DNA of 64,000 nt from Saprospiraceae bacterium (GTDB lineage Bacteria; Bacteroidota; Bacteroidia; Chitinophagales; Saprospiraceae), in contig JADKCC010000015.1 of NCBI GenBank assembly GCA_016714785.1, positions 124,001 to 188,000 on the forward strand, in the 5' to 3' direction. Below, piece by piece: positions 42,394-51,683 of this stretch. Position numbers and translations under genes: made by a program. The notes under the pieces were generated by a model, which was not told the DNA's origin, made no database searches, and saw nothing but the letters and a program-made list of their open reading frames with translations. Every line of letters starts with the position of its first letter. The first letter of the stretch is position 1.

Positions 42394-43441
42394 ATGTTTG
42401 ATAAAATAGAAATCAAAGGTTTTAAATCAATTGTCAATGACACTATAGAACTAGGCAGAGTCAATGTGTTTATAGGAGAAAATGGTTGTGGCAAATCCAA
42501 TATTTTAGAAGCTTTTGCATATTTGAGTACGGAAGAGACAGCCAAATGACCTAAGACAATCTGCTTTCTGAGAAAGGAGTTAAGACTTGCAAAACCATCT
42601 TTTGACTTAAGTTCATTCAAAGGTCAGAAACTTAAGCAATGTTAATCAGCATTTTTTCATTAAATAATTCAAATTTTTACAAATTGAATTACATATTAAG
42701 AATTAATGAAAATGAAAGATTTAGTGAATCGACTAAATCAATAAGTATGAAGAAAATTCTTAAACCTATCAAATCTTTTGCTTGAATACACCTGCGCTCA
42801 GAGGACTTACAGGTTTAAGCAAGTCTCAGCCTTTGGGTATATATGGAGAAAGTCTAGATGTACTTCTCGCTAATCTTGACGAAGCTGAGACTGTTCAGCT
42901 GAAGGCCTATAGTTACATGATTGATTGGCTCGATAAATACATTGATAGATATACAAGATATTATGAAGTTAAACAACTTATAAACTGAATTATAGGGCAT
43001 CAAGCTTACTTTTCTGATAGGATTATGGCAAAAGGCAATAATGTATTCTCCATAGAAAATGCCAACGAGGGAATCCTACATATTTTGTTTTATCTTGCGT
43101 TAATGATAAGCAAAAAGACACCTAAGTTTTTTGCGATTGACAATATAGAGTCATGTCTTAATCCGCATCTTGCAAGGCATATTACAAGTGAAATATGTAA
43201 ATTGGCCAAAGAAAATGATAAACAATTACTCATCACAACTCATAATCCTGCCATCTTAGATGGATTGAATCTACATGATGATGAAATTAGACTTTTTGAA
43301 GTTTCTAGAAATAAAAATGGCCACACAGTTACAAGAAGAATTAAAGTTAAGCCAGAACATCAAGATAGTGAAGGGAGAAGTTTAAAGCTTTCAGAACTTT
43401 GGACTAGAGGATATTTAGGAGCAATTTCTGAAAATTTCTAG
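42394..43441 (+). pseudogene. Decayed AAA ATPase (SMC/OLD-like)
   Basis: The N-terminal piece (ATG 42394 to TGA 42547-42549) has MFDKIEIKGFKSIVN and the Walker A GENGCGKSN. The middle piece in another frame (42639-42785) ends KKILKPIKSFA before a stop. The last part, in a third frame from about 42782, begins NTPALRGLTGLSKSQPLGIYGE, meets an in-frame TGA at 42986-42988 and continues IIGHQAYFSDRIMAKGNN. It ends with the Walker B and switch blocks FFAIDNIESCLNP and LLITTHNPAILDGL. At least three interruptions and missing sequence make a working ATPase very unlikely. It is followed after one nucleotide by the TOPRIM-like gene. Confidence 0.8.
43025..43441 (+). CDS. C-terminal remnant of the AAA ATPase
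   Basis: This 138-codon frame is the longest uninterrupted piece of the decayed ATPase. It contains the Walker B-like strand KFFAIDNIESCLNP, then the switch His in LLITTHNPAILDG, and a C-terminal tail. The ATG at 43025 falls inside what was a continuous coding region (IIGHQAYFSDRIMAKGNN reads through from upstream), so it is not the original start. If translated alone it would lack the Walker A site. Confidence 0.55.
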   Translation: MAKGNNVFSIENANEGILHILFYLALMISKKTPKFFAIDNIESCLNPHLARHITSEICKLAKENDKQLLITTHNPAILDGLNLHDDEIRLFEVSRNKNGHTVTRRIKVKPEHQDSEGRSLKLSELWTRGYLGAISENF

Positions 43442-43442
43442 T

Positions 43443-44114
43443 ATGATTGTAGGAATTATTGCGGAAGGTGTTACCGACCAGCGGGTAATCAGAAATATTC
43501 TTTATTCATTTGAATTAGAAAAAAATCAAATACGTTTTTTAAGACCCGAATTATCAAAAGATGCAACTGACGGTTTTAGAAATATGTCTGAGAGAGAGTT
43601 TGGTAGCTGGACGAATGTTAAAGATGAATGTGTACAGAAAAATAGTGTAAATCCTTTCTTTAATAATATATTAGATGAAGAAAAGGTATTAGTAATTCAA
43701 CTAGATTCTGATGTTTGTTCTAATTATGGTGTTAGTGAAGTAATTCCTATCAATAATCATACTTCTATTGACCTACAAAGGAGTAGAGTAATTGATAAAA
43801 TAAAAGAATGGATGGAAAATGCATTTAGTGAACAAATAGGATATGCTATTTGTGTTAGAAACATGGATGCATGGGTTTTGTCTTTGGATGAATTTAAACC
43901 CCAAAAAGATACATCTTTGATTTCAGACCCGAAAAATCAATTAAAAAAAACTGGAAATAAAAACCTTCGTTTAAGATCTCAAGCAGAAGCTTATGAATTG
44001 ATTTCAGATTCATTTAGCAAGAAGAAAAATCTATCAAAGGCTATCCTTAAAAATGAAAGTTTGAAGCTTTTTGTAACTGAAATGGAGCTTTTAGTCAGAC
44101 CAAAATCTTCATGA
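43443..44114 (+). CDS. TOPRIM-like/DUF4276-type partner of the AAA ATPase
   Basis: The protein is 223 aa and starts one nucleotide after the ATPase stop. The N-terminus IVGIIAEGVTDQRVIRNIL gives the TOPRIM-type glutamate, and VLVIQLDSDVC gives the DxD pair, the metal-binding set of OLD-type and DUF4276 nucleases. The rest is helical and basic (KNQLKKTGNKNLRLRSQ). Such genes sit behind SMC/OLD-like ATPases in defence-type modules. This frame is intact although its partner is broken. Nuclease activity is inferred. Confidence 0.6.
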   Translation: MIVGIIAEGVTDQRVIRNILYSFELEKNQIRFLRPELSKDATDGFRNMSEREFGSWTNVKDECVQKNSVNPFFNNILDEEKVLVIQLDSDVCSNYGVSEVIPINNHTSIDLQRSRVIDKIKEWMENAFSEQIGYAICVRNMDAWVLSLDEFKPQKDTSLISDPKNQLKKTGNKNLRLRSQAEAYELISDSFSKKKNLSKAILKNESLKLFVTEMELLVRPKSS

Positions 44115-44201
44115 TGAAATGAGTATGAGCAATAACACACAAACCGTTAAGATTATTTCAATGCGAATTCCATCTGGCTTTTATAAACAGGCATTCAGAG
44201 A

Positions 44202-45617
44202 ATGTCAATAAAAAATAAACAGATGAAATCCAAAATTTACGCAGTAGTTGACATCGAGACGACAGGCGGTATGGCTCGAAGAGATCGTATCACCGAGATA
44301 GCTATTGCGCTTTATGATGGTGAAAAAATAATAAACTCTTTTCAGTCATTGGTCAATCCCGAAAGATCTATTCCTACCGAAATCACGCGTATCACAGGAA
44401 TTACGAATAGTATGGTAGCCAATGCACCCAAGTTTTATGAAGTGGCCAAACAAGTGGTGGAGATGACAGAAGGTGCCATTTTTGTAGCGCATAATGTAAG
44501 GTTTGATTATAGTTTTATCAGGGAAGAGTTTGCGGCACTTGGTTTTACATTTACTCGCAAACAATTGTGTACTGTGGTATTGAGCCGCAAAGCATTTCCA
44601 GGCTTAAGGTCTTATAGTTTGGGTAATCTCATCAGACATTTTGATATCAAAGTTGAAAATCGCCACCGAGCTATGGACGATGTTTTAGCTACGGTCAATG
44701 TATTAGGCAGAATACTCGGGCAAGAAGGTGGTGTGCATCAAGTAGATAGAATCATTAATGCTGGCATCAAAGCTTCTCATCTTCCCAAAGATATTTCGAT
44801 GGAACGCATTCATAGTTTGCCCGAAAGTACTGGTGTTTACTATTTTTACAATGAATATGGCCATGTCATTTATGTGGGCAAAAGTATCAATATTCGCAAA
44901 CGGATCATGCAGCATTTCGGTAATATTGATGACAAAACAGACAAGTTTATCAAAAAAGTAGCTGACATTACTTACGAAGAAACTGGCAATGAACTCGTAG
45001 CTATGTTGCTAGAATCTAGCGAAATTAAAGCATTACAACCTGAAATTAACAAAGCACAACGGACGAAGGATTATCCATATTTTATCCATCATTATGTAGA
45101 TGAAAAAGGTTATATACGGTTTGATTGGGACAAGTCGAGTGTGAAGTCTCGGCAAAATAAAACTATTCTAAACCATTATGGATCAAAGGGTTCGGCTCGT
45201 GGGCACTTGATGATGATAACGGAACAATTAGGTCTTTGTTCAGGACTTACTGGATTGTACGAATCTGTGGGCAGTTGTTTTTATTATCAAACAGGTGCTT
45301 GTAGTGGCGCTTGTCAACATATAGAAACGCCTGAATCTTACAATGAGCGAGCCGCTGAAGCCATAGAATATCTACAAAGGAGTTTTATAGACAATTTTTT
45401 CTTGGTCACCGATGGCAAATCCAATGAAGAAAAAGCCATAGTTCTAATAGAAGATGGACATTATCGTGGATATGGTTATATGCAGATCGATGATATGAGT
45501 CAAGGTGTAGAAGAATGGAAAGAAGCCATCAAATACATGTCACCCAATCCTGAGTGCAATCAGATTGTAATGACCTGGATAGATAAACATCCTATGACAA
45601 AAGTTGTAAAGTTTTGA
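44202..45617 (+). CDS. DnaQ-like 3'-5' exonuclease fused to a UvrC-type GIY-YIG endonuclease domain
   Basis: The product is 471 aa (ATG 44223 is an equally good start). The DEDDh exonuclease at about 12-175 shows VVDIETTGG, HNVRFDYSFI and HRAMDDVLA. The GIY-YIG domain at about 205-290 shows TGVYYFYNEYGHVIYVGKS, then the Arg in NIRKRI and the Glu in GNELVAMLLESSE. The C-terminal third has a Cys-rich block (CFYYQTGACSGACQHI). This arrangement matches the epsilon-like exonuclease/Cho-UvrC-like fusion proteins, presumably acting in DNA repair. The exact role is not established here. Confidence 0.88.
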   Translation: MSIKNKQMKSKIYAVVDIETTGGMARRDRITEIAIALYDGEKIINSFQSLVNPERSIPTEITRITGITNSMVANAPKFYEVAKQVVEMTEGAIFVAHNVRFDYSFIREEFAALGFTFTRKQLCTVVLSRKAFPGLRSYSLGNLIRHFDIKVENRHRAMDDVLATVNVLGRILGQEGGVHQVDRIINAGIKASHLPKDISMERIHSLPESTGVYYFYNEYGHVIYVGKSINIRKRIMQHFGNIDDKTDKFIKKVADITYEETGNELVAMLLESSEIKALQPEINKAQRTKDYPYFIHHYVDEKGYIRFDWDKSSVKSRQNKTILNHYGSKGSARGHLMMITEQLGLCSGLTGLYESVGSCFYYQTGACSGACQHIETPESYNERAAEAIEYLQRSFIDNFFLVTDGKSNEEKAIVLIEDGHYRGYGYMQIDDMSQGVEEWKEAIKYMSPNPECNQIVMTWIDKHPMTKVVKF

Positions 45618-45627
45618 GTTTCTGCTG

Positions 45628-45879
45628 CTATTTGGTCCTATTCTTTATTACAGTGACACTATCTTGCTGAAAAGATGTTTCTCCATGGCACGAAGTAAAA
45701 TACACCGCATTAAATCCATCTACAAATCTGTAAACTTTGCACCCATCATGCTCAAAAAGATATGAGACCTTATAATCCTTATTGTTTGATGATGGTTTGG
45801 TGTAAATAGGCATTTTTGGTGTACAAGATGCAAATGGTAACATTGCTCCAATGATGATTAACAAATTAATACGTTTCAT
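45628..45879 (-). CDS. Small lipoprotein (DUF4884-like)
   Basis: The product is 83 aa from ATG 45879; a longer frame to 46017 would overlap the divergent gene's start and hide the signal peptide. The N-terminus is a lipoprotein signal (LLIIIGAMLPFASC). The mature part contains GCKVYRFVDGFNAVYFTSCHGETSF, a block I associate with DUF4884 of Bacteroidota, with two Cys that may pair. Function is unknown. It is convergent with the exonuclease gene and divergent from the TspO-like gene. Confidence 0.65.
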   Translation of the reverse strand: MKRINLLIIIGAMLPFASCTPKMPIYTKPSSNNKDYKVSYLFEHDGCKVYRFVDGFNAVYFTSCHGETSFQQDSVTVIKNRTK

Positions 45880-46005
45880 GAATATGATTTTATTTATTTT
45901 TAGAGAAAGATAATAGCCAATTAGCCAAAATAACAACAAAAAACAGGAATTTAACACCAATTTAAGTTTACCTTTGACAATAATTAACTTTAAGTCTAAT
46001 ATAAT

Positions 46006-46824
46006 ATGAATATACAAAATACTCCACTTAAATGGATAGTGCTAAATCTAGTTTCAGTCATTTTTGCCTTGACACTCAATTTTTTGGCAGTGTCATTGCC
46101 TATCAATAACAAAACCACGAGTGAACTCTCAGATGCATATCCCAACTTATTTGTTCCATCAGGATTTACCTTTAGTATTTGGGGTATTATTTATTTGCTA
46201 ATGATCGTATTTCTGGTGTATCAAGCATGGCAATATCGTCAAAATGGAAAACAAACAATGCAAATCATATTAGCGATAAGCCCATGGTTTTTTATCAGTG
46301 GTTTGGCCAATGGATTATGGATTTTAGCTTGGCATTATGAATTAATATGGCTTTCACTTTGTATTATGTTTGCAATTTTATATAGTTTGGTGAAGATATA
46401 TCTCATTTTGGACCATAAGAGGCCAAATAACTTTGGTGACAATCTATCTATCAGGATCTTTTTTAGCGTATATCTTGGTTGGATTAGTGTTGCTACTATT
46501 GCTAATGTGACTACATTTTTGGTTTCTATCGGTTGGGTTGGTGTACTTTTTGGTGAGTCCACTTGGGCCATCATTATGGTGGTGATTGCGACTATATTGG
46601 GTATAGTAATGATCTTCAGAAAACAAGATGTAATTTACCCATTAGTCATAATTTGGGCACTCTATGGTATTTTATCTAAACAAATTTCTGGATTGCCCAA
46701 TACTTCAGGCGACGTAGCAAAGATGGCCCAATATGCTATGACAATGCTCATCATATACACTATACTTAATCTTGTTGGAAAACGATCTTATTTTTTGAAA
46801 AATAATAATTGGCATAAAGATTGA
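46006..46824 (+). CDS. TspO/MBR-like membrane protein
   Basis: This 272-aa protein has about seven to eight hydrophobic segments. The segment NLFVPSGFTFSIWGIIYLLM resembles the conserved first helices of TspO/MBR proteins (tryptophan-rich sensory proteins), and Trp residues are frequent (FSIWGI, WILAWHYELIW, YLGWISV, IGWVGVLFGESTWAI). It is longer than classical five-helix TspO. Binding of porphyrins or similar ligands is only a family-based guess. A TACCTTTG element at 45969-45976 could be its -7 promoter region. Confidence 0.6.
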   Translation: MNIQNTPLKWIVLNLVSVIFALTLNFLAVSLPINNKTTSELSDAYPNLFVPSGFTFSIWGIIYLLMIVFLVYQAWQYRQNGKQTMQIILAISPWFFISGLANGLWILAWHYELIWLSLCIMFAILYSLVKIYLILDHKRPNNFGDNLSIRIFFSVYLGWISVATIANVTTFLVSIGWVGVLFGESTWAIIMVVIATILGIVMIFRKQDVIYPLVIIWALYGILSKQISGLPNTSGDVAKMAQYAMTMLIIYTILNLVGKRSYFLKNNNWHKD

Positions 46825-46933
46825 ATATAAATTAACAGTTTTGGTTTTCAATAAGATATCATTGAATATTTTACATACTTTTTTGTAAGGTGTACTTCTT
46901 TTGAAATTTAAACGTTATAACTAAATTGATTGT

Positions 46934-47371
46934 ATGAAATTCAGGTATTTATTAGTCTTAATGGCAAGTTTGATAATTGTTTTTTCGTGTGTTCGCGAAG
47001 AAGAAAATATACTTCCTATTCCTTTTGGCAAAATCATTGGGAATTATAACGGTACATCTAAACTTTGTTTGGCTCAAGATATTTTTTCTGATACGCTGTG
47101 TAATGCAGGCACTCCAAATACTTTTAGAATTTATATACATAACTTAACCACCATCAATATTAGTGACGAAACAAACACTTATGATACATTAAAACTAAGC
47201 TATATTAAAACTGAAAAAACAGGAAGTGACGCAACTCATTATTTTGAATCAAAGAAAGAAAATTCCTTTTACACTTTGATTTACTTTGATAAGATCGGGT
47301 CAGTGACATTTGAAAACAGAACAATCACAGATAGTAATGTTACTACAGAATATTTTATAGGTAGTAAATAA
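46934..47371 (+). CDS. Putative lipoprotein of unknown function
   Basis: This 145-aa protein has a lipoprotein signal (LVLMASLIIVFSC, lipid Cys at about 19). The mature part is beta-rich, with GKIIGNYNGTSKLCLAQDIFSDTLC carrying two more Cys, then alternating strands to the end (SVTFENRTITDSNVTTEYFIG). This resembles small Bacteroidota lipoproteins with a lipocalin-like or beta-sandwich fold, but I cannot assign a family. Confidence 0.65.
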   Translation: MKFRYLLVLMASLIIVFSCVREEENILPIPFGKIIGNYNGTSKLCLAQDIFSDTLCNAGTPNTFRIYIHNLTTINISDETNTYDTLKLSYIKTEKTGSDATHYFESKKENSFYTLIYFDKIGSVTFENRTITDSNVTTEYFIGSK

Positions 47372-47530
47372 TAATGGACTTCTTCCTGTTTATGAATAAG
47401 CTTCATTTAATTGGAAAAGGAAGTATTTGTTAATGGCGTAAAAAATACAATTAAAATTAGAGTGTTATTGACAAATAGAAGTTACTTTTACACTTAATGT
47501 CATTCATACAATAACTGATAATATATTAAC

Positions 47531-50500
47531 ATGCGTCAGATTATCTTCTTTGCTTTTTTATTAAGTGTCAATTCCCTTTTAGGTCAATTTGTAACACTCA
47601 ATCCTTCAACTGCTAGACCAGAAGAAAGTGCAACACTCATTTTTGATGCCAATCAAGGCAACAAAGAGTTAGTCGGTGCTACAAAAGTTTATATGCATCA
47701 TGGTGTAGTCACAGATAAAGTCAATGGTACGGCGTGGAAATATGTCAAAGGCAATTGGGGACAGGACGATGGCATTGGCCTCATGACTAAGGTAAATGGT
47801 GAAGCTAACAAATGGCAGATTACTTTTAATCCAAGCATACGTGCACACTTTGGAGTACCTGTTGGTGAGAATATTTTCAGGATTTCCTGTGTATTCCGTA
47901 GTGCAGATGGCACTAAGAAGGGTACAATAGCACAAGGCGAATATGGTTGGGGCACTGTGACATCCAACGGTGATATTTATGTCAATCTTAACAGTGACAA
48001 TTTTGTTTCAATCAATGCACCATTGGGCAATGAAAGTATCATTCTAGCGGGTCAAACTATACAAATGCAAGCAACTACTTCGTCTGAAGTATCCAATATG
48101 AAACTTTTGATAGATGAAGGCAATGGATATGAAATCAAAGCAGAAGTAAATACTGGAAAAACTATATCTTATAGTTATGTAGCAAATGAATCTAAAGAAA
48201 TCAATATCAAAGTTGTAGCTACGATTAATGGACAAAATGTAGAAGCCATTAAAAAGTATAACGTCGTAATACGCAAACCTACAGAAATAGCAAATTTGCC
48301 AGAAGGTTTGAAGTCAGGTGCTAATTATGATCTAGCTGATCCAGCAAAAGTGACGCTAGTACTGCTAGCTCCACATAAAGAGTTTGTGTATGCTGTTGGT
48401 GACTTTTCGCAATGGCAAGTTAAAGAAGAAAACCAAATGAAGCGCACGCCTGATGGCGAATATTATTGGTTAGAACTCAATGATCTAACACCTCAGAAGG
48501 ATTATGTATATCAATATTGGATAGATGGTAAAATAAAAATTGCTGATCCTTATGCAAGACAAGTTGCAGATCCTTGGAATGACAAATGGATCGAGCCTGC
48601 AGTATTCCCCAATATTCCTAGTTACACTCGTGAAGACCTAGGAATTGCTGCCGTGTTCAAAACCAATCAGATACCTTATACTTGGGCTGAAACAGAAGCT
48701 ACATGGATCAAACCGAATGTTAATCACTTGGTGATTTATGAGTTGCATATTAGAGATTTTGTGGCATCACATTCCTATCAGACTATGATTGATACTATTT
48801 CTTATCTTAAAAGACTTGGCGTCAATGCGATAGAATTTATGCCGCTTAACGAATTTGAAGGTAATGATTCCTGGGGATACAACCCATCCTTCTTTCTTGC
48901 ATTGGACAAATATTATGGCACCAAAGAGAAGCTTAAACAATTCATAGAGATTGCTCATCAAAATGGGATTGCTGTAATTTTGGATATTGTACTTAACCAT
49001 GCTTTTGGCCAATCACCTATGGTACAGATGTACTTTGATGGTGGAAAACCTGCCGCAAATAATCCTTGGTTCAATAGAGAATATGTCGGGCAATATCAAT
49101 GGGGATATGATTTTAACCATGAAAGTGCCTATACCAAGAGATTTGTGGATGAAGTTAATAAATATTGGCTGGAAGAGTTTCATTTTGATGGATTTAGATT
49201 TGATTTTACCAAAGGTTTTACCAATTATGCTCCCGGAGGCAGTGTTGATGGTTTTGACCAATCGCGTATCAATATCCTAAAGCGAATGAATGATGAGATT
49301 AAAAAGGTGGACCCTACTGCTTACGTTATTTTGGAGCATTGGAGTCCAGCCAATGAAGAAGCACAGTTAGCAACTTTTGGAATGAAAATGTGGCGTAACA
49401 AATCTTATGACTATGTGCCTGCCGCTATAGGAAATACAATAGGAAGTTTCACTAATATGGATGCCACTTCACATGTTACTTTTTATGATAGTCATGACGA
49501 ACGTAGGATTGCTGAACACTGCATCACAGAAGGTAGGTCGTCAGGTAGTTACAATGTCAGAGACTCATTGGTCATGTTTGAAAGGGTTAAATTGGCAGCT
49601 GCCTTTACATACCTTCATCCTGGACCAAAAATGATCTGGCAATTTGATGAGTTAGGATATGACATTGACATCAATTTTAATGGAAGAGTAGGCCGAAAAC
49701 CTTATGTTTGGGGACAAGGTTCACTCAAATATTACAATAGTACGCTTAGACAAAATATATATAAAACGTATCAAGGACTTTTGCATGTACGTAATACTAT
49801 TACACCGGCTGTATTGGCGGCTTCACAAAAAAGCCATCTTCATACTGGGGATACTAGAAGACTGAGTTTTAATACACCAAATATTGACTTAGTGGTTATT
49901 GGTAATTTTGCTTTGACTACGAAGACGATTGATCCTAAATTTTCACAAACTGGTTGGTGGTACAACTATTTTTCTGGAGATTCGATCATGGTGACAAACG
50001 TATCAGCGCCTATCCATTTAAAAGCAGGTGAATGGCATGTATTTACTACCAAAAGACTAGCTGATGGTCAACCAGATGTAGTAGCTGTATATGAAAATCC
50101 AGTCACTATCAATCCTGACCCTTTCAAAGGTAGCGATCTTATAAAAGTAAGATTTGACGCCACCAAAGCTAGTAATGCTGGTACCCAAGGATTGATAGGC
50201 GCCAGTAAAGTATATTTCCACTCAGGAGTGATTCTTAATACAGCCAATAATAATACCTTGACCAATGTAAAGGGTAATTTTGTAGATGATGGCATTGGAC
50301 TGATGACAAAAGTTTCAGACAATATATGGGAAATATCCATCACACCCAATGAATATTACAATATACCAAGTGATAAGGAGATCTTTCAGATAGGCATGTG
50401 GTTCAGAAATGAAGACAATACAAGAAATGGATATGGATTTAGAGATGGTATTATCTATTTTGAAGTGCTTTCAGACCAACCTATGTTAACTGTGAGTCCT

Positions 50501-51139
50501 TCCAGTTTCGATCGAGATACTGAAGTCACCATCACGTTGAACACCGCTGTGGGCAATAGAGAACTCAAAGGTGTGGATAAAATCTATATGCACTCAGGTG
50601 CAGTTTTGTCAAATTTAAGTGCTCCTAAAGGTAGTGATTGGAAAAAAGTAGTGGGCAATTGGGGAATGGATGATGGTGTAGGACTCATGTCAAAAGTAGC
50701 TGGTAAACAAGACCTTTGGCAAATCAAACTCAAACCTGCTTCATATTATGGATTAACAAGTGGTGAATTTCCATATTGGTTAGGGGCAGTATTCAGAAAT
50801 GCTACAGGAACAGCCAAAGCAACTACTAACCCAGGCATTTATGATTTTGGTCTCGTAGATGCAGTTAGTCAGGATATTTTCATAAAAAACCAAAAATCTG
50901 TCAACGTCATTACTACTTCGATAAGCAAAATCAAAATATTCCCAAATCCTACTTCATCAAGTGTTAAAATTGAAGGTATTTTGGAGCCGCAGCACTTCAC
51001 AATTTTCAGCACAATGGGCAAAGCAGTATATGGCAAAATAGTAAATTCAGGGGATGAAATAGATGTTGCTTTTTTACCAGCAGGATTATATTATATTAAT
51101 ATTGGAACCTATACTGGTAAATTAATTGTGGTGGAGTAA
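47531..51139 (+). CDS. Secreted GH13 alpha-amylase-family enzyme with T9SS sorting domain
   Basis: The protein is 1202 aa. The order is: signal peptide (about 1-19); accessory module A (about 20-140); CBM48-like domain (about 274-365, VYAVGDFSQWQV); GH13 barrel (about 397-830) with DIVLNH, GFRFDF (nucleophile Asp about 558), ILEHW (acid/base Glu about 602) and YDSHDE (Asp about 656); two more accessory modules (about 857-980 and 983-1110); and a T9SS type A domain (about 1130-1202, IKIFPNPTSSSVKIEG...LIVVE). It would hydrolyse or rearrange alpha-glucans outside the cell. The CBM48 suggests action on branched glucans such as glycogen. No Sus-type uptake genes are nearby. Confidence 0.9.
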   Translation: MRQIIFFAFLLSVNSLLGQFVTLNPSTARPEESATLIFDANQGNKELVGATKVYMHHGVVTDKVNGTAWKYVKGNWGQDDGIGLMTKVNGEANKWQITFNPSIRAHFGVPVGENIFRISCVFRSADGTKKGTIAQGEYGWGTVTSNGDIYVNLNSDNFVSINAPLGNESIILAGQTIQMQATTSSEVSNMKLLIDEGNGYEIKAEVNTGKTISYSYVANESKEINIKVVATINGQNVEAIKKYNVVIRKPTEIANLPEGLKSGANYDLADPAKVTLVLLAPHKEFVYAVGDFSQWQVKEENQMKRTPDGEYYWLELNDLTPQKDYVYQYWIDGKIKIADPYARQVADPWNDKWIEPAVFPNIPSYTREDLGIAAVFKTNQIPYTWAETEATWIKPNVNHLVIYELHIRDFVASHSYQTMIDTISYLKRLGVNAIEFMPLNEFEGNDSWGYNPSFFLALDKYYGTKEKLKQFIEIAHQNGIAVILDIVLNHAFGQSPMVQMYFDGGKPAANNPWFNREYVGQYQWGYDFNHESAYTKRFVDEVNKYWLEEFHFDGFRFDFTKGFTNYAPGGSVDGFDQSRINILKRMNDEIKKVDPTAYVILEHWSPANEEAQLATFGMKMWRNKSYDYVPAAIGNTIGSFTNMDATSHVTFYDSHDERRIAEHCITEGRSSGSYNVRDSLVMFERVKLAAAFTYLHPGPKMIWQFDELGYDIDINFNGRVGRKPYVWGQGSLKYYNSTLRQNIYKTYQGLLHVRNTITPAVLAASQKSHLHTGDTRRLSFNTPNIDLVVIGNFALTTKTIDPKFSQTGWWYNYFSGDSIMVTNVSAPIHLKAGEWHVFTTKRLADGQPDVVAVYENPVTINPDPFKGSDLIKVRFDATKASNAGTQGLIGASKVYFHSGVILNTANNNTLTNVKGNFVDDGIGLMTKVSDNIWEISITPNEYYNIPSDKEIFQIGMWFRNEDNTRNGYGFRDGIIYFEVLSDQPMLTVSPSSFDRDTEVTITLNTAVGNRELKGVDKIYMHSGAVLSNLSAPKGSDWKKVVGNWGMDDGVGLMSKVAGKQDLWQIKLKPASYYGLTSGEFPYWLGAVFRNATGTAKATTNPGIYDFGLVDAVSQDIFIKNQKSVNVITTSISKIKIFPNPTSSSVKIEGILEPQHFTIFSTMGKAVYGKIVNSGDEIDVAFLPAGLYYINIGTYTGKLIVVE

Positions 51140-51224
51140 ATTTATTTATTTACAAAATGGTACATATTTCATTGAACTAAGCAAATTCTTTTACTGTTTT
51201 ATCGAAATAAATATTGATTGTAAT

Positions 51225-51683
51225 ATGACCATTCACGCAGTAACACCAGAAGATTATATAGCACAGATAGCTGATAGCGATAAAAAGGAAGCGATTGTCC
51301 GCCTTAGAGAGATCATTAATAAAAACATACCTGATGGTTTTGAAGAAGGGATTTTGTATAATATGATCGGGTATTACATTCCACATAATCTATATCCTAA
51401 TGGCTATCACTGTGATCCAAAAATACCGCTTCCTTTTATAAATATTGCAGCGCAAAAGAATTTTGTAGCGATCTATCACATGGGAATTTATGCTGACCCG
51501 GACTTATTGGAGTGGTTTACTACTGAACATAAAAAAAGATCACCCTTCAAATTGGATATGGGGAAAAGTTGTATTAGATACAAAAATCCAGATAAAATTC
51601 CTTATGATCTCATAGCGGAATTAATTAAAAAAGTCTCTCCAGCAGATTGGATTACTCAATACGAAAAGAACTATAAAAAGTAA
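51225..51683 (+). CDS. DUF1801 family protein
   Basis: The product is 152 aa from ATG 51225; the longer frame from 51126 overlaps the amylase gene and is unlikely. The blocks VRLREIINKNIPDGFEEGIL, NMIGYYIP, LPFINIAAQKNFVAIYHMGIY and LDMGKSCIRYKNPDKIPYDLI fit DUF1801, a small cytoplasmic family related to iron-sulfur-scaffold-like folds. The role is not established. Its stop overlaps the next gene's start (TAATG at 51681). Confidence 0.8.
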   Translation: MTIHAVTPEDYIAQIADSDKKEAIVRLREIINKNIPDGFEEGILYNMIGYYIPHNLYPNGYHCDPKIPLPFINIAAQKNFVAIYHMGIYADPDLLEWFTTEHKKRSPFKLDMGKSCIRYKNPDKIPYDLIAELIKKVSPADWITQYEKNYKK

